Origin: Sphingomonas_D zeicaulis | GTDB taxonomy: Bacteria > Pseudomonadota > Alphaproteobacteria > Sphingomonadales > Sphingomonadaceae | Length of the DNA stretch: 64,000 bases | Direction of reading: 5' to 3' | Assembly: GCF_050433225.1 (NCBI RefSeq) | Contig: NZ_JBNPXQ010000005.1 | Location: forward strand, 62,001-126,000 | Shown: piece by piece, positions 44,740-52,625 of the stretch | Layout of the letters: every line of letters begins with the position of its first letter | How positions within the stretch are numbered: position 1 is the first letter of the stretch | Translations under genes and position numbers: made by a program | Notes under the pieces: generated by a model | The model's input: only the letters and a program-made list of their open reading frames with translations | Told to the model about the DNA's origin: nothing | The model's database searches: none

Positions 44740-46095
44740 TCAGCGCGAGACCATCTGCTGGCGGGGCCCGTCCCAGCCATAGATGTCGTTGGCATAGGTG
44801 ATTTTGCCGTTGGCTTCCCGCGCGGTGAGATAGGTGATGTAGACGGGCACGCCTGCGGGAAGCTGTACGAACTGCTCCGGTTCCGCCGAGGGCGCCGTCG
44901 GTTCCTTCTGCAAGAGCCAGCGCCCGAACCGCCGCGCGTCCTCCAGCCGGATGCAGCCATTGCTCAGATAGCGATCCGGCTTGGCGAACAGCCCCTTGGA
45001 AGGCGTATCGTGCAGGAAGATATCCGCGCCGTTGGCGAAGGAGAATTTGAGCTTCCCCATCGAGTTCCCCGGCCCCGGCAATTGGCGGACGCGGATCTTC
45101 TTCGTGCCTGCGACCACCGCTTTCCAGTCGACCGCGCTTGCAGGCACGACGGTGGCCTTTTCCGACCAATCCGACATCACCTGATAACCGCGCGTATTGA
45201 GATAGGACGGGCCCATCTTCAGCATGTTGGGCGCCACTGTCTTGCGGATCAGGTGATCGGGCACGTTCCAATAGGGATTGAAGGTGGTGTAATAGATCAC
45301 GCTCGAGATCATCGGCGTCAACTGTTCCTTCGTGCCGACGATGACCTTCATCGAATCCACCTGCCGCCCGTTCTCGTACATCATCAGCGTCTGTGTCGCG
45401 ATGTTGACGAGAGCAAAGCGGTTGACCGTCGGCAGTGAGCGCAGCCGCGCCAGATTGAGCAGTATGCGCGCGTCCGGCGTCGCCGCCGGGTTCGCGCCCA
45501 TCTCTGCCCATGCCGCGTCTCGAAGCTCGGCATAGATCGGGTTGACCGTAGCGACGCTTTCCAGGTGCGTCGCGAGCGACGGGGCCGCCGCGGCCGCCGC
45601 GAGGATCTCGTCGGCGCCGGCTTGTTTGGGGGCGAGCGCGGGATAGCCGTAGATCATGTTCTGCACCGGCTTCCGGATCGCCTCGACATAGGCCACCCAT
45701 GTCGTGGACAGGAACTGCTCGGCGGCGCGCCGGTCAGCGGCATTGCCCTTTGCCGCGACGGCTGCGGCGCGTTCGATCTCCGTCGCCAACTTCGGCGCTT
45801 CGGCGATCCCGTCAAGCTGGCCGCGTCGGATGATCTTCGTCAGTGCCGTGACAGATCGGCCGCCATCGCTGAACCAGGCCGGGCCGCCCCAGCGATCATA
45901 ATAGGCGTTGACCGCCGCCGCTTGCGGCAACGCAGGCAGCGTGGCCGTCAGGGTGGATACCGGTGCTGGCGCGGGCGCCGCCGCGGCTTTCGGCTTGCGC
46001 TCGCGCGCGATCGCAGGCGATGCTGCAGCCAGCGATGCGGTCGCCACCAGCGCAGCGGGAAACAAGGCCTTCAACACGGTCGTCAACGCGGTCAT
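44740..46095 (-). CDS. L,D-transpeptidase (YkuD domain, YcbB-like)
   Basis: A 451-residue protein with a Sec signal ending AIA and an Ala/Pro-rich linker to about residue 60. An alpha-helical scaffold domain resembling YcbB occupies about 60-215, and the YkuD catalytic domain about 225-420, with H362 in IFLHDTPSK and nucleophile C381 in LSNGCIRLED. It forms 3-3 cross-links in peptidoglycan or attaches proteins to it, in the periplasm. It lies outside the sugar-utilisation logic and is probably core chromosome. Confidence 0.9.
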   Translation of the reverse strand: MTALTTVLKALFPAALVATASLAAASPAIARERKPKAAAAPAPAPVSTLTATLPALPQAAAVNAYYDRWGGPAWFSDGGRSVTALTKIIRRGQLDGIAEAPKLATEIERAAAVAAKGNAADRRAAEQFLSTTWVAYVEAIRKPVQNMIYGYPALAPKQAGADEILAAAAAAPSLATHLESVATVNPIYAELRDAAWAEMGANPAATPDARILLNLARLRSLPTVNRFALVNIATQTLMMYENGRQVDSMKVIVGTKEQLTPMISSVIYYTTFNPYWNVPDHLIRKTVAPNMLKMGPSYLNTRGYQVMSDWSEKATVVPASAVDWKAVVAGTKKIRVRQLPGPGNSMGKLKFSFANGADIFLHDTPSKGLFAKPDRYLSNGCIRLEDARRFGRWLLQKEPTAPSAEPEQFVQLPAGVPVYITYLTAREANGKITYANDIYGWDGPRQQMVSR

Positions 46096-46180
46096 TCCTC
46101 ATCATGCCGCGGCGCCGCGGCAGCTTCATGCCCGAAGAGTGGGTTTTGCCGAGCGGTCATGCAAGCGGTACGGACACGGC

Positions 46181-46444
46181 TCAGCGCAGCCGCCCGCGCT
46201 GGATCAGATTGACGATGCCCAGCAGCACGATCGCACCGACGAAGGCAACGAGCAACCCGGTGAGCGAAAAGCGCTGCACGGTGCCGACGATGCCGAACTG
46301 GTTCGCGATCAGATTGCCGATCACCGAGCCAACGCAACCGACGACGACATTCCAGAAGAAGCCCATCGATGCGTTGCGGTTCATGACGATGCTTGCCAGC
46401 CATCCGGCGACGCCGCCGACGATGATGGCGATGATCCAGCCCAT
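46181..46444 (-). CDS. GlsB/YeaQ/YmgE family stress-response membrane protein
   Basis: An 87-residue protein made almost wholly of three hydrophobic helices with the family pattern GWIIAIIVGGVAGWLAS, GFFWNVVVGCVGSVIGN and GLLVAFVGAIVLLGIVNL (PF04226, transglycosylase-associated). It is an inner-membrane protein linked to acid or general stress in enterobacteria; the molecular role is unknown. AGGAAG precedes the ATG. It stands alone, 85 bp from the transpeptidase gene. Confidence 0.9.
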   Translation of the reverse strand: MGWIIAIIVGGVAGWLASIVMNRNASMGFFWNVVVGCVGSVIGNLIANQFGIVGTVQRFSLTGLLVAFVGAIVLLGIVNLIQRGRLR

Positions 46445-46500
46445 ATCTTCCTCCCGATCAGACTATGGTCGTCACAGGATAGCACCCGCCGGAACGAAGC

Positions 46501-46529
46501 GCGAGGGAGGCGCCGGGCGCCTCCCTCGC
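46501..46529. terminator. Perfect 13-bp hairpin after the proline-rich outer-membrane protein
   Basis: GCGAGGGAGGCGC pairs with GCGCCTCCCTCGC around the loop CGG, 20 bp past the stop at 46549. On the minus strand it is followed by GCTTCG rather than T residues, so it may attenuate rather than fully stop transcription into the GlsB gene. Confidence 0.55.
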
Positions 46530-46548
46530 TTTGATCGTTCCGCTCGCG

Positions 46549-47406
46549 TCAGCCGCGCTCGGGCGCCGGGGGCGGCGGGGGCGGCGGTGCCGGGCAGATT
46601 TCGGCGGCGCCGATCACCGTGCCGTCCGGGCAGGTCTGTGTTGCCGGCGGCGGGGGAGGCGGCGGCGGCGGGGGAGGGGGCGGCGGCGGGGGAGGCGGCG
46701 GAGCCGGCTCGGGTTCGCGACCGCCGAAGTTGAAGATCAGGCTGGCCAGCACGCTGTGGCTGCGCAGCTTGCCCTCGGCACCCACGCCCACATCGCCAAG
46801 CCGGTCTGCAAACGTCAGATTGCCGGTGTTGAAGTAGCGATACTTCAGGCCGAGATCGACGCTATCGGTGACCGCGACGCGCGCGCCGGCAATGAGCTGC
46901 CAAGCCCAGCTATTGTCCTTGTCACCGAACATCTTGACGCGCGCATAGCCCGCGCCACCGCCGCCATAGATGCTGAAGCCGTTCTCGTCCCCGAGATCGA
47001 GCAGCACATTGCCCATGGCCGACAGGACTTCCGTCTTGCGCGACAGCCCGACATCCTCGGCCGAATAGGGGCCATCATCCGGAAGGCCCAGATCGCCCGC
47101 CAGCGCCGGGGAGAAGAACAGGTTCTTCGTCCGCAGCCGCTTGTAGCCGAGTTCAGCCTCGGCGCGAACCGGGCCGAAGTCATAGCCTGCAATCGCATCG
47201 GCTTCCCAGCCGGGCGACTTGAACTCATTAATGACGCCGTTTTCATAACCGATGATGTCGTCGCCATCATCGATCAGCACGTCCAGCTTCGGATCCTGGC
47301 CGAAGAGCGCACCGCCTTCGATGCCAATATAAGGCTGACCATCGCGGGCCAGCGCCGGAGAGGCGAGCGTTGCCATGGCAACCGCCGCCAAAAGAATGTT
47401 ACGCAT
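46549..47406 (-). CDS. Outer-membrane beta-barrel protein with long polyproline tail
   Basis: A 285-residue protein with a Sec signal ending ALA. An eight-stranded OmpA/OprF-like barrel covers about residues 22-227 (QPYIGIEGGALFG, AGYDFGPVRAEAELGYKR, LKYRYFNTGNL, ASLIFNFGG). An almost pure proline run of nearly 20 residues follows, then a short loop with two cysteines (TCPDGTVIGAAEICP) and a second proline run. It stops there: the OmpA peptidoglycan-binding domain that often follows such linkers is absent. The two cysteines probably form a disulphide. It is likely a structural or surface-exposed protein. GGGGAC precedes the ATG. Confidence 0.85.
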   Translation of the reverse strand: MRNILLAAVAMATLASPALARDGQPYIGIEGGALFGQDPKLDVLIDDGDDIIGYENGVINEFKSPGWEADAIAGYDFGPVRAEAELGYKRLRTKNLFFSPALAGDLGLPDDGPYSAEDVGLSRKTEVLSAMGNVLLDLGDENGFSIYGGGGAGYARVKMFGDKDNSWAWQLIAGARVAVTDSVDLGLKYRYFNTGNLTFADRLGDVGVGAEGKLRSHSVLASLIFNFGGREPEPAPPPPPPPPPPPPPPPPPPPATQTCPDGTVIGAAEICPAPPPPPPPAPERG

Positions 47407-47673
47407 TTACGTCCCCTTTGGATTGGGACGGCCCGATTCTCACATTCACTCCCGACAGCCAAGAGCCAAACGCGTTATGGCATAACATGTCAGTGAAAGT
47501 GTTGCCTATTTGCACCCCGTTACCACGATTTCCTTGAGCTTTGGCAGGCCGAAGCCGCCGGCCGAGATATTTTCGCAACAGGCGCGTGAGTTTCGGGAAC
47601 AAAGATAGGTGCCGCGTGTTCCTGACTCTTTATTGGTTAGCTGGGGTTATGTGCTTTTCCGCTCGCCGGCAAA
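47407..47673. other. Intergenic region between outer-membrane protein and D-lactate dehydrogenase
   Basis: These 267 bp hold no convincing gene. The half near 47407 must contain the outer-membrane protein promoter and leader. Near the dehydrogenase end only a weak stem (GGCA/TGCC around 47670) is visible. Base composition is more AT-rich than in the flanking genes. Confidence 0.6.
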
Positions 47674-49395
47674 TCATTGCCAATGCGCCTTTCGTGCAGT
47701 GTGTCCAATCCCTGGATTGAAGCTGTTACAGGGGTCCAACTCCCGATAGAAATCCCTGAGGGCCGGCTTCGCCTCGTATAAATGCCCTACGCCATGCTCG
47801 GCGGGATATTCCGCGCCGCGCGCGTCGAGCAGTTCGAGCATCGCATGCTCGACCGCATGCGGGTCGGCCCCCTTCTTCAGCACATAATCCTGATGAAATA
47901 CATGGCAGAAGAAATGGCCATAATAGAGGCTGTGGACGATCTGGTCGGCGATCGTCGGCGGTAGCACCTCTACCCAGTCCACGCTGTTGCGCGGCAGCGC
48001 GATGTCGAGCGCGATGATGCCTTCGACCGCATCGGCGTGAACCTTGCGATACTGGATCGCGGCGCCAGCCGCAGCGAAGCGGTGGAGGAAGGCTTTTTCG
48101 CCCTCGGCGGGCGAACAGGTAAAGAAATCACCGCTGGCCGAGGGGAAGGTCGTGCCGAGATAGGCTTCCGCCTCGGCGATGCCGGCGCCGCCCATGCGCA
48201 GGATCAGGTGATGCTCATAGCGGTCGCGATAGTCGGTGAGACGGCGGGGCAGGTGCCGTGGCAACAGGCGGGCAAGACCGTGGATCAGGCGCGGCCCCAG
48301 CCGGTCCGCGCCGATGCCGATGCGGTTTGCGATCGCACCCAGCTTCGCGCCGACCGCGTAGAGCATGGGCAGCCGCTCGGTGCCCAGCAAGTTGATCGCA
48401 AGGAAAGTGCTTTTCCCATAGTCCTCGGCGATATCGAAGCAGTCACGGTGCATATATTCTGCGGCGATCGGCAGTTCGGCAAACCGCTCCAGCATCGCGC
48501 GGCGGATCGCGCCGAGTTCGGCCGGATCGTTGGTGCCGATGTAGAAGACGCGACTGTCCGCATCCTTTGGAAAGGTATCCAGCCGCACCGCGAACACCGC
48601 CAGCTTGCCCGCGCTGCCCGATGCCTCGAACAGGCATTGCGGATCGGCGTTGAACCGCGCCGGCGTGTCGGCGGCGATGTCCCTCACGCGCGTGGCATAA
48701 TCATGGTCGGATGCGCGGCCGGCACCGCCCACGATGTCCGCCGCAGCGAAGGCGCCGCTGTCGAGCCGCGCCAGCATCTCCTCGGCACCGATGCCCAGAT
48801 CGACGCCGAGATGATTGACCAGCCGCAGCGCACCATCCGCCTGCCGTTGCGCGAACAGCGCCAGTTCCGTGAATGCCGGCCCGCGACGGACGAGCGCGCC
48901 GCCGCTGTTGTTGCACACTCCGCCCAGCACCGAAGCGCCGATGCAGGACGATCCGATCACCGAATGGGGTTCGCGCCCATAGGGCCTCAGCGCGGCTTCC
49001 AGTTCATAGAGCGTAGCACCCGCCAGGCAGATCACCTGCCGTCCCTCGTCTATGACGTGGATCTTCGACATGGCGGTGGTGCTGATGATCACCACGTCGC
49101 GGTCATAATCGTCGCCGGACGGCGTCGATCCGCCGGTCAGGCCGGTATTTGCGGCCTGCATGATCACGATCTTATCATGCGCGATGCAAAGCTGCAGCGC
49201 GCGCCACATCTCGACCAGGCTGCGCGGCCGCACGACCGCAAGCGCTGCCCCTTCGCCGAAGCGGAATCCCATCCGATAACGGCGCGTACGGGTTGCGCCG
49301 GTCACCACGCGGTCGCGGCCGATGGTCGCGCGGAGTTGCTCGACGAAAGAGGGCTGATCAGGGGCGGCCGGCTGCCGCGCCGTTTGCGGCGGCAT
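47674..49395 (-). CDS. dld: FAD-linked D-lactate dehydrogenase, quinone type (Dld)
   Basis: A 573-residue protein, the length of E. coli Dld (about 570). An FAD-binding PCMH domain with IIMQAANTGLTGGSTPSGDDYDRD near residue 80 (split here: ANTGLTGGSTP, GDDYDRD) is followed by SSCIGASVLGGVCNNSGGALVRRG and the membrane-binding D-lactate dehydrogenase C-terminal region (YRDRYEHHLILRMGG, EHGVGHLYEA). It oxidises D-lactate to pyruvate and passes electrons to quinone at the inner-membrane face. It lies 12 bp after the FCD-type regulator gene and is probably co-transcribed with it. The source of D-lactate in this locus is not obvious. Confidence 0.92.
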   Translation of the reverse strand: MPPQTARQPAAPDQPSFVEQLRATIGRDRVVTGATRTRRYRMGFRFGEGAALAVVRPRSLVEMWRALQLCIAHDKIVIMQAANTGLTGGSTPSGDDYDRDVVIISTTAMSKIHVIDEGRQVICLAGATLYELEAALRPYGREPHSVIGSSCIGASVLGGVCNNSGGALVRRGPAFTELALFAQRQADGALRLVNHLGVDLGIGAEEMLARLDSGAFAAADIVGGAGRASDHDYATRVRDIAADTPARFNADPQCLFEASGSAGKLAVFAVRLDTFPKDADSRVFYIGTNDPAELGAIRRAMLERFAELPIAAEYMHRDCFDIAEDYGKSTFLAINLLGTERLPMLYAVGAKLGAIANRIGIGADRLGPRLIHGLARLLPRHLPRRLTDYRDRYEHHLILRMGGAGIAEAEAYLGTTFPSASGDFFTCSPAEGEKAFLHRFAAAGAAIQYRKVHADAVEGIIALDIALPRNSVDWVEVLPPTIADQIVHSLYYGHFFCHVFHQDYVLKKGADPHAVEHAMLELLDARGAEYPAEHGVGHLYEAKPALRDFYRELDPCNSFNPGIGHTARKAHWQ

Positions 49396-49407
49396 CCGCG
49401 TCCGCGC

Positions 49408-50136
49408 TCAGTCCGCCTGCGCGCGCCAGTGGGCGAGCGTCTTGATCACCTTGCGCATCGCCTCCGCCGCGCCTTCCTCGTCCCCGGCTTCGATGGCATC
49501 CACAATCAGTTCGTGGCTGTGCACATTGTGCTCATGCAGGTCGGCATCGTGGATCGGCGAGGTCATCGTGAAGGAGGCGACGAGCGCGGTCTCGATCACC
49601 GCGGCAATCGATCGCAGCAGCACATTGCCTGAAGCCGCCCCGATCGCCTTGTGGAAGAACAGGTCGGCCTCGGCGAACTGGCGCCGGGATTCCGTGGCGT
49701 TGCGCATCGCCTCGATCGCGTCGCGCAATTCCCTGATCGCGCCCGGATCGCGGCGGCGAGCGGCGAGCGCGGCGGCGCGCGGTTCCAGCGCCAGCCGGAT
49801 CTCGGTCAGGTCGCCATGGAATGCCTCATCCAGCCCCTGCGACATCTTCCAGGAGAGTACGTCGGCATCGAACAAGTTCCAATGGCTGGGATCAAGCACC
49901 TTGGTGCCGACACGCGTCTTGGAAACGATCAACCCTTTGGCGGTCAGTGTCTTGAGCACTTCGCGCAACACGGTGCGCGACACGCCGAAGCGCTGGAGGA
50001 TTTCGGCCTCACCGGGGATCTTGGAGCCCGGCGGGTAAACACCGTTGATGATCTGCGCACCCAGCGCGCGGGCAACCTGATCGTGGCTGGAAAGCGTTCC
50101 TTCACTGAATTTCTGGAAGCTTCCGAACGAACTCAT
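49408..50136 (-). CDS. GntR family transcriptional regulator, FadR/FCD subfamily
   Basis: A 242-residue protein. The winged helix is at about residues 15-85 (GAQIINGVYPPGSKIPGEAEILQRFGVSRTVLREVL in family form: PPGSKIPGE, FGVSRTVLREVL, KGLIVSKTRVGTKV). The FCD ligand-binding domain is at about 90-230, with the metal-site residues in ADLFFHKAIG and HNVHSHE. Such regulators (DgoR, UxuR, LldR types) respond to sugar acids or hydroxy acids. Neighbours suggest control of the transporter, isomerase and TonB receptor upstream and of Dld downstream. An AT-rich element about 205 bp before its start could be its own operator. Confidence 0.9.
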   Translation of the reverse strand: MSSFGSFQKFSEGTLSSHDQVARALGAQIINGVYPPGSKIPGEAEILQRFGVSRTVLREVLKTLTAKGLIVSKTRVGTKVLDPSHWNLFDADVLSWKMSQGLDEAFHGDLTEIRLALEPRAAALAARRRDPGAIRELRDAIEAMRNATESRRQFAEADLFFHKAIGAASGNVLLRSIAAVIETALVASFTMTSPIHDADLHEHNVHSHELIVDAIEAGDEEGAAEAMRKVIKTLAHWRAQAD

Positions 50137-50445
50137 AACCCATCCTTCTGCGCGAAGCTGAAACGCGCTGCCTGTCCTGCGACTCGATCATTTGCCGCGA
50201 GATCAGCCATAAAACATTCACGCATTGCACAAAGGCCCTAGCCCCGCGCCGCCATTCACGAACTTGCCTTCTTGACGGAAGCCCCGGTCTTTTCAATCTT
50301 CTCGCTCGATCTGCCGTCCCCCGACATCCGCTTTGATTGAATAGTAATATTTTATGCAGACGTCAATCGCGACGGGAAGCCGTGAAGGGGCCTCGGGGAT
50401 GCGCGAGGGCGGGTTGGCGCGCCGGGAATACCGCCGCGCAACGGA
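50137..50445. other. Gap between GntR regulator and GPH transporter
   Basis: These 309 bp contain no convincing gene. Around 50339-50356 lies an AT-rich block (ATAGTAATATTTTATG) like the elements at the sugar promoters and suited to the regulator's promoter or operator. Near 50413-50444 imperfect GTTGGCGCGCCGG / CCGCCGCGCAAC pairing could terminate transcripts coming from the transporter gene. Confidence 0.45.
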
Positions 50446-51801
50446 TCAGCGTGAAGCGCGCTCGAAACTGTCCATCGGCCAGAAGATCATCGTGCCGATC
50501 TGCAGCAGCATGATCAGGATGGGTGCGCCATAGTAGGACCAGCGGATCGCGCCGCGCGCGCCGTCGGTCACCGCGCCGGGTTCATAGCCGGCGACAGCGA
50601 GCGCATATGCCACAAGCGCCGTGCCGATCGCCATGCCGACCTTGGTTGACAGGCTGATGCCCGACGAGAGCAACCCCTCGTTGCGGCAGCCGAACTGCCG
50701 CTCATGATAGTCGACCGCATCGGCAGCCATCGTGAAGATCGCCGTCATCGTCAGGCTGATCAGAACGGCCGCGACCAGGAAGAGGGCCAGGAACAGCAGG
50801 TGATGCGCTTCGACCAGCGGCAGCACCGCGTGAAGCGCGATGGCGATCACAAGCGCGGCGATACAGCCCTTGCGGATGCCGGTACGCCTGAACAGCATCG
50901 GCGCGATCATCGCGCTGATGATCAGCGTGCCCGAGACCGCAGGCAGCAGGATGCCGATCATCCAGGGCGCGCGCATCACCTCGATCGCGAAGAAGGCGGT
51001 CACCGAAATGACGACGCCGAAGCGCAGGAAGTTGAACGTACAGAACAGGAAAGTGACGAGCCACGCCCGATTGCGGAGCATCTCGCCGATCGCCGGCCAG
51101 ATCGCGCCACCGGCGGGCGCCGCGTCGTGATGACGCTCCCGGCAACTGAAGACGAGGTTGATCAGCGCCGCGAAGGTCAGGACGGCAAAAATCGCCGCGA
51201 CATACAGGAAGCCGCGCCGCTCGTCGCCGCCGCCAAGCAGCCCGACCAGCGGCATCGTCGCCACGGTGGCAAGGATCACCGATGCCGATGTGCCGATCGC
51301 ACGCGCGCTCCCCAATTGCATGCGATCGCCATGATCGGCGGTCATCATCGGCATCAGTGCCGAGAAGGGAACGGCGAGGAAGGAATAGAGGATGCCCAGC
51401 AACGTGAACGTCACATAGGCATAGGCCAGCTTGGCACCGATCGACCCATCGATCGTGGTGAAGGTCAGCACCAGCAGGATCGAGAAGGGCAACGCGGCGA
51501 ACAGGAAATAGGGGCGCGTGCGACCCCAGCGCGATCGCGTGCGGTCGACCATCAGGCCGACGCCCAGGTCGATGCCGGCATCGAGGAGGCGGGACAGCAG
51601 AAACAGCGTGCCGACCGCCGCGGCCGGCAGCAGCGCGACATTGGTGTAGAAATAGAGGAGGAACGCGCCCACCGCGTTCCAGCTCAATCCGCAAGCGAAA
51701 TCGCCGAGGCCGTAGCTCACCTTCTCCCACGCATCGATGCGATCGCGCTGCTCGGGCGGTACGGCTGCCGAGGCCAGGTTCGTCGCGCTTGCCGTGGCCA
51801 T
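50446..51801 (-). CDS. GPH-family MFS sugar transporter
   Basis: A 451-residue protein with 12 membrane segments. The glycoside-pentoside-hexuronide:cation symporter pattern is clear: EKVSYGLGDFACGLSWNAVGAFLLYFYTN at TM1 (in parts YGLGDFACGL), then DAGIDLGVGLMVDRTRSRWGRTRPY after TM2 and the FLAVPFSALMPMM region in TM4. It imports a glycoside or uronide with a cation. It lies 26 bp after the isomerase-like gene and belongs to the TonB receptor-isomerase-transporter operon. Confidence 0.92.
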   Translation of the reverse strand: MATASATNLASAAVPPEQRDRIDAWEKVSYGLGDFACGLSWNAVGAFLLYFYTNVALLPAAAVGTLFLLSRLLDAGIDLGVGLMVDRTRSRWGRTRPYFLFAALPFSILLVLTFTTIDGSIGAKLAYAYVTFTLLGILYSFLAVPFSALMPMMTADHGDRMQLGSARAIGTSASVILATVATMPLVGLLGGGDERRGFLYVAAIFAVLTFAALINLVFSCRERHHDAAPAGGAIWPAIGEMLRNRAWLVTFLFCTFNFLRFGVVISVTAFFAIEVMRAPWMIGILLPAVSGTLIISAMIAPMLFRRTGIRKGCIAALVIAIALHAVLPLVEAHHLLFLALFLVAAVLISLTMTAIFTMAADAVDYHERQFGCRNEGLLSSGISLSTKVGMAIGTALVAYALAVAGYEPGAVTDGARGAIRWSYYGAPILIMLLQIGTMIFWPMDSFERASR

Positions 51802-51827
51802 ACTGCGGTTCCTTCCCTTCTACGCCG

Positions 51828-52595
51828 TCAGAGCCCGGTGGACGCGCGCGTCTGCGCAATCGATTCCGCGCTGGGAAGCGTCGGCAGATATTCGAGGCCA
51901 AATGCGCGCTGATACCCCAGTCCGCGCAACATCGCCACGGTGGCGGGCCAGTCGATCGTGCCCCTGCCCGGTTCGTTGCGGCCCGGATTGTCGGCGAACT
52001 GAATATGATGGACGAGGTGGATGCGGCCGCGCAGCACCGCTTCCATATCCTCGCCCATCACATGCGAATGGAAGACATCGTAGAGCAGGCGGAGATGGTC
52101 GCTGCCGACCTCATCGATGATGTCGAGCGCCAGCGTGGTGCTCGAAAGATACATGCCGGGGTGCGAGACGATCGTGTTGAGCGGCTCGAGAAGAAGGATG
52201 ATGCCCGCCTCCTCGGCCAGCGCCGCCGCCTTGCGGAGAACCTTCACGGCCTCCGCCCGCTGCTCCTCGAAATCCACGCCGTCACGGATGAAGCCCGAAG
52301 CGACGATCAGCGGCGGGCGGCCCAGCCGCTTTGCGGTCTCGATCGTGTCGGTAACCGCCAGGATGAACTCCTCATGCTGTTCCGGATCGACGAGGCTGCG
52401 CCGCGGATCGACGCAGAAGCTCGTCAGCGGCAGGCCGGTCTCGTCGAGCGCGACCTTGATCGCGTCGATCGGCTTGTCGCGCCACAGATGGAATTCCACG
52501 CCGCCAAGCCCCGCCGCCTTCGCGGCGCGGATGCGATCGGGCAGTTCTGCTTGCTCGTCCTTGAACAGCCATTCGACGCACGCTGATATCGTCAT
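51828..52595 (-). CDS. Hydroxypyruvate isomerase-like TIM-barrel protein (AP_endonuc_2 family)
   Basis: A 255-residue protein. The Hyi/OtnI pattern is seen in CVEWLFKDEQAELPDRIRAAKAAGLGGVEFH (in parts CVEWLFKD, GGVEFHLW), the metal-binding Glu in GIILLLEPLN near residue 145, YDVFHSHVMGED near 180 and HHIQFADNPGRNEPGRGTIDW near 210. Relatives isomerise hydroxypyruvate or 2-oxo-tetronates to aldehydes; 3-oxo-isoapionate decarboxylase OiaC is also said to be a TIM barrel of this superfamily, so a sugar-acid decarboxylase role is possible. Between the receptor (gap about 30 bp) and the GPH transporter. Confidence 0.8.
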   Translation of the reverse strand: MTISACVEWLFKDEQAELPDRIRAAKAAGLGGVEFHLWRDKPIDAIKVALDETGLPLTSFCVDPRRSLVDPEQHEEFILAVTDTIETAKRLGRPPLIVASGFIRDGVDFEEQRAEAVKVLRKAAALAEEAGIILLLEPLNTIVSHPGMYLSSTTLALDIIDEVGSDHLRLLYDVFHSHVMGEDMEAVLRGRIHLVHHIQFADNPGRNEPGRGTIDWPATVAMLRGLGYQRAFGLEYLPTLPSAESIAQTRASTGL

Positions 52596-52625
52596 TCTTG
52601 ATCCTCGCTTGGGGGCGCTGGTGCG

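Noticed and set aside
46619..46720. Simple repeat that could pass for a CRISPR or microsatellite array
   Set aside because: It is the codon repeat of the polyproline stretch in the outer-membrane protein, read as GGC/GGG runs; there are no spacers.
50102..50296. 64-codon minus frame upstream of the GntR gene
   Set aside because: No ribosome site or recognisable motif, it overlaps the regulator's first codons, and the region is better explained as a promoter.
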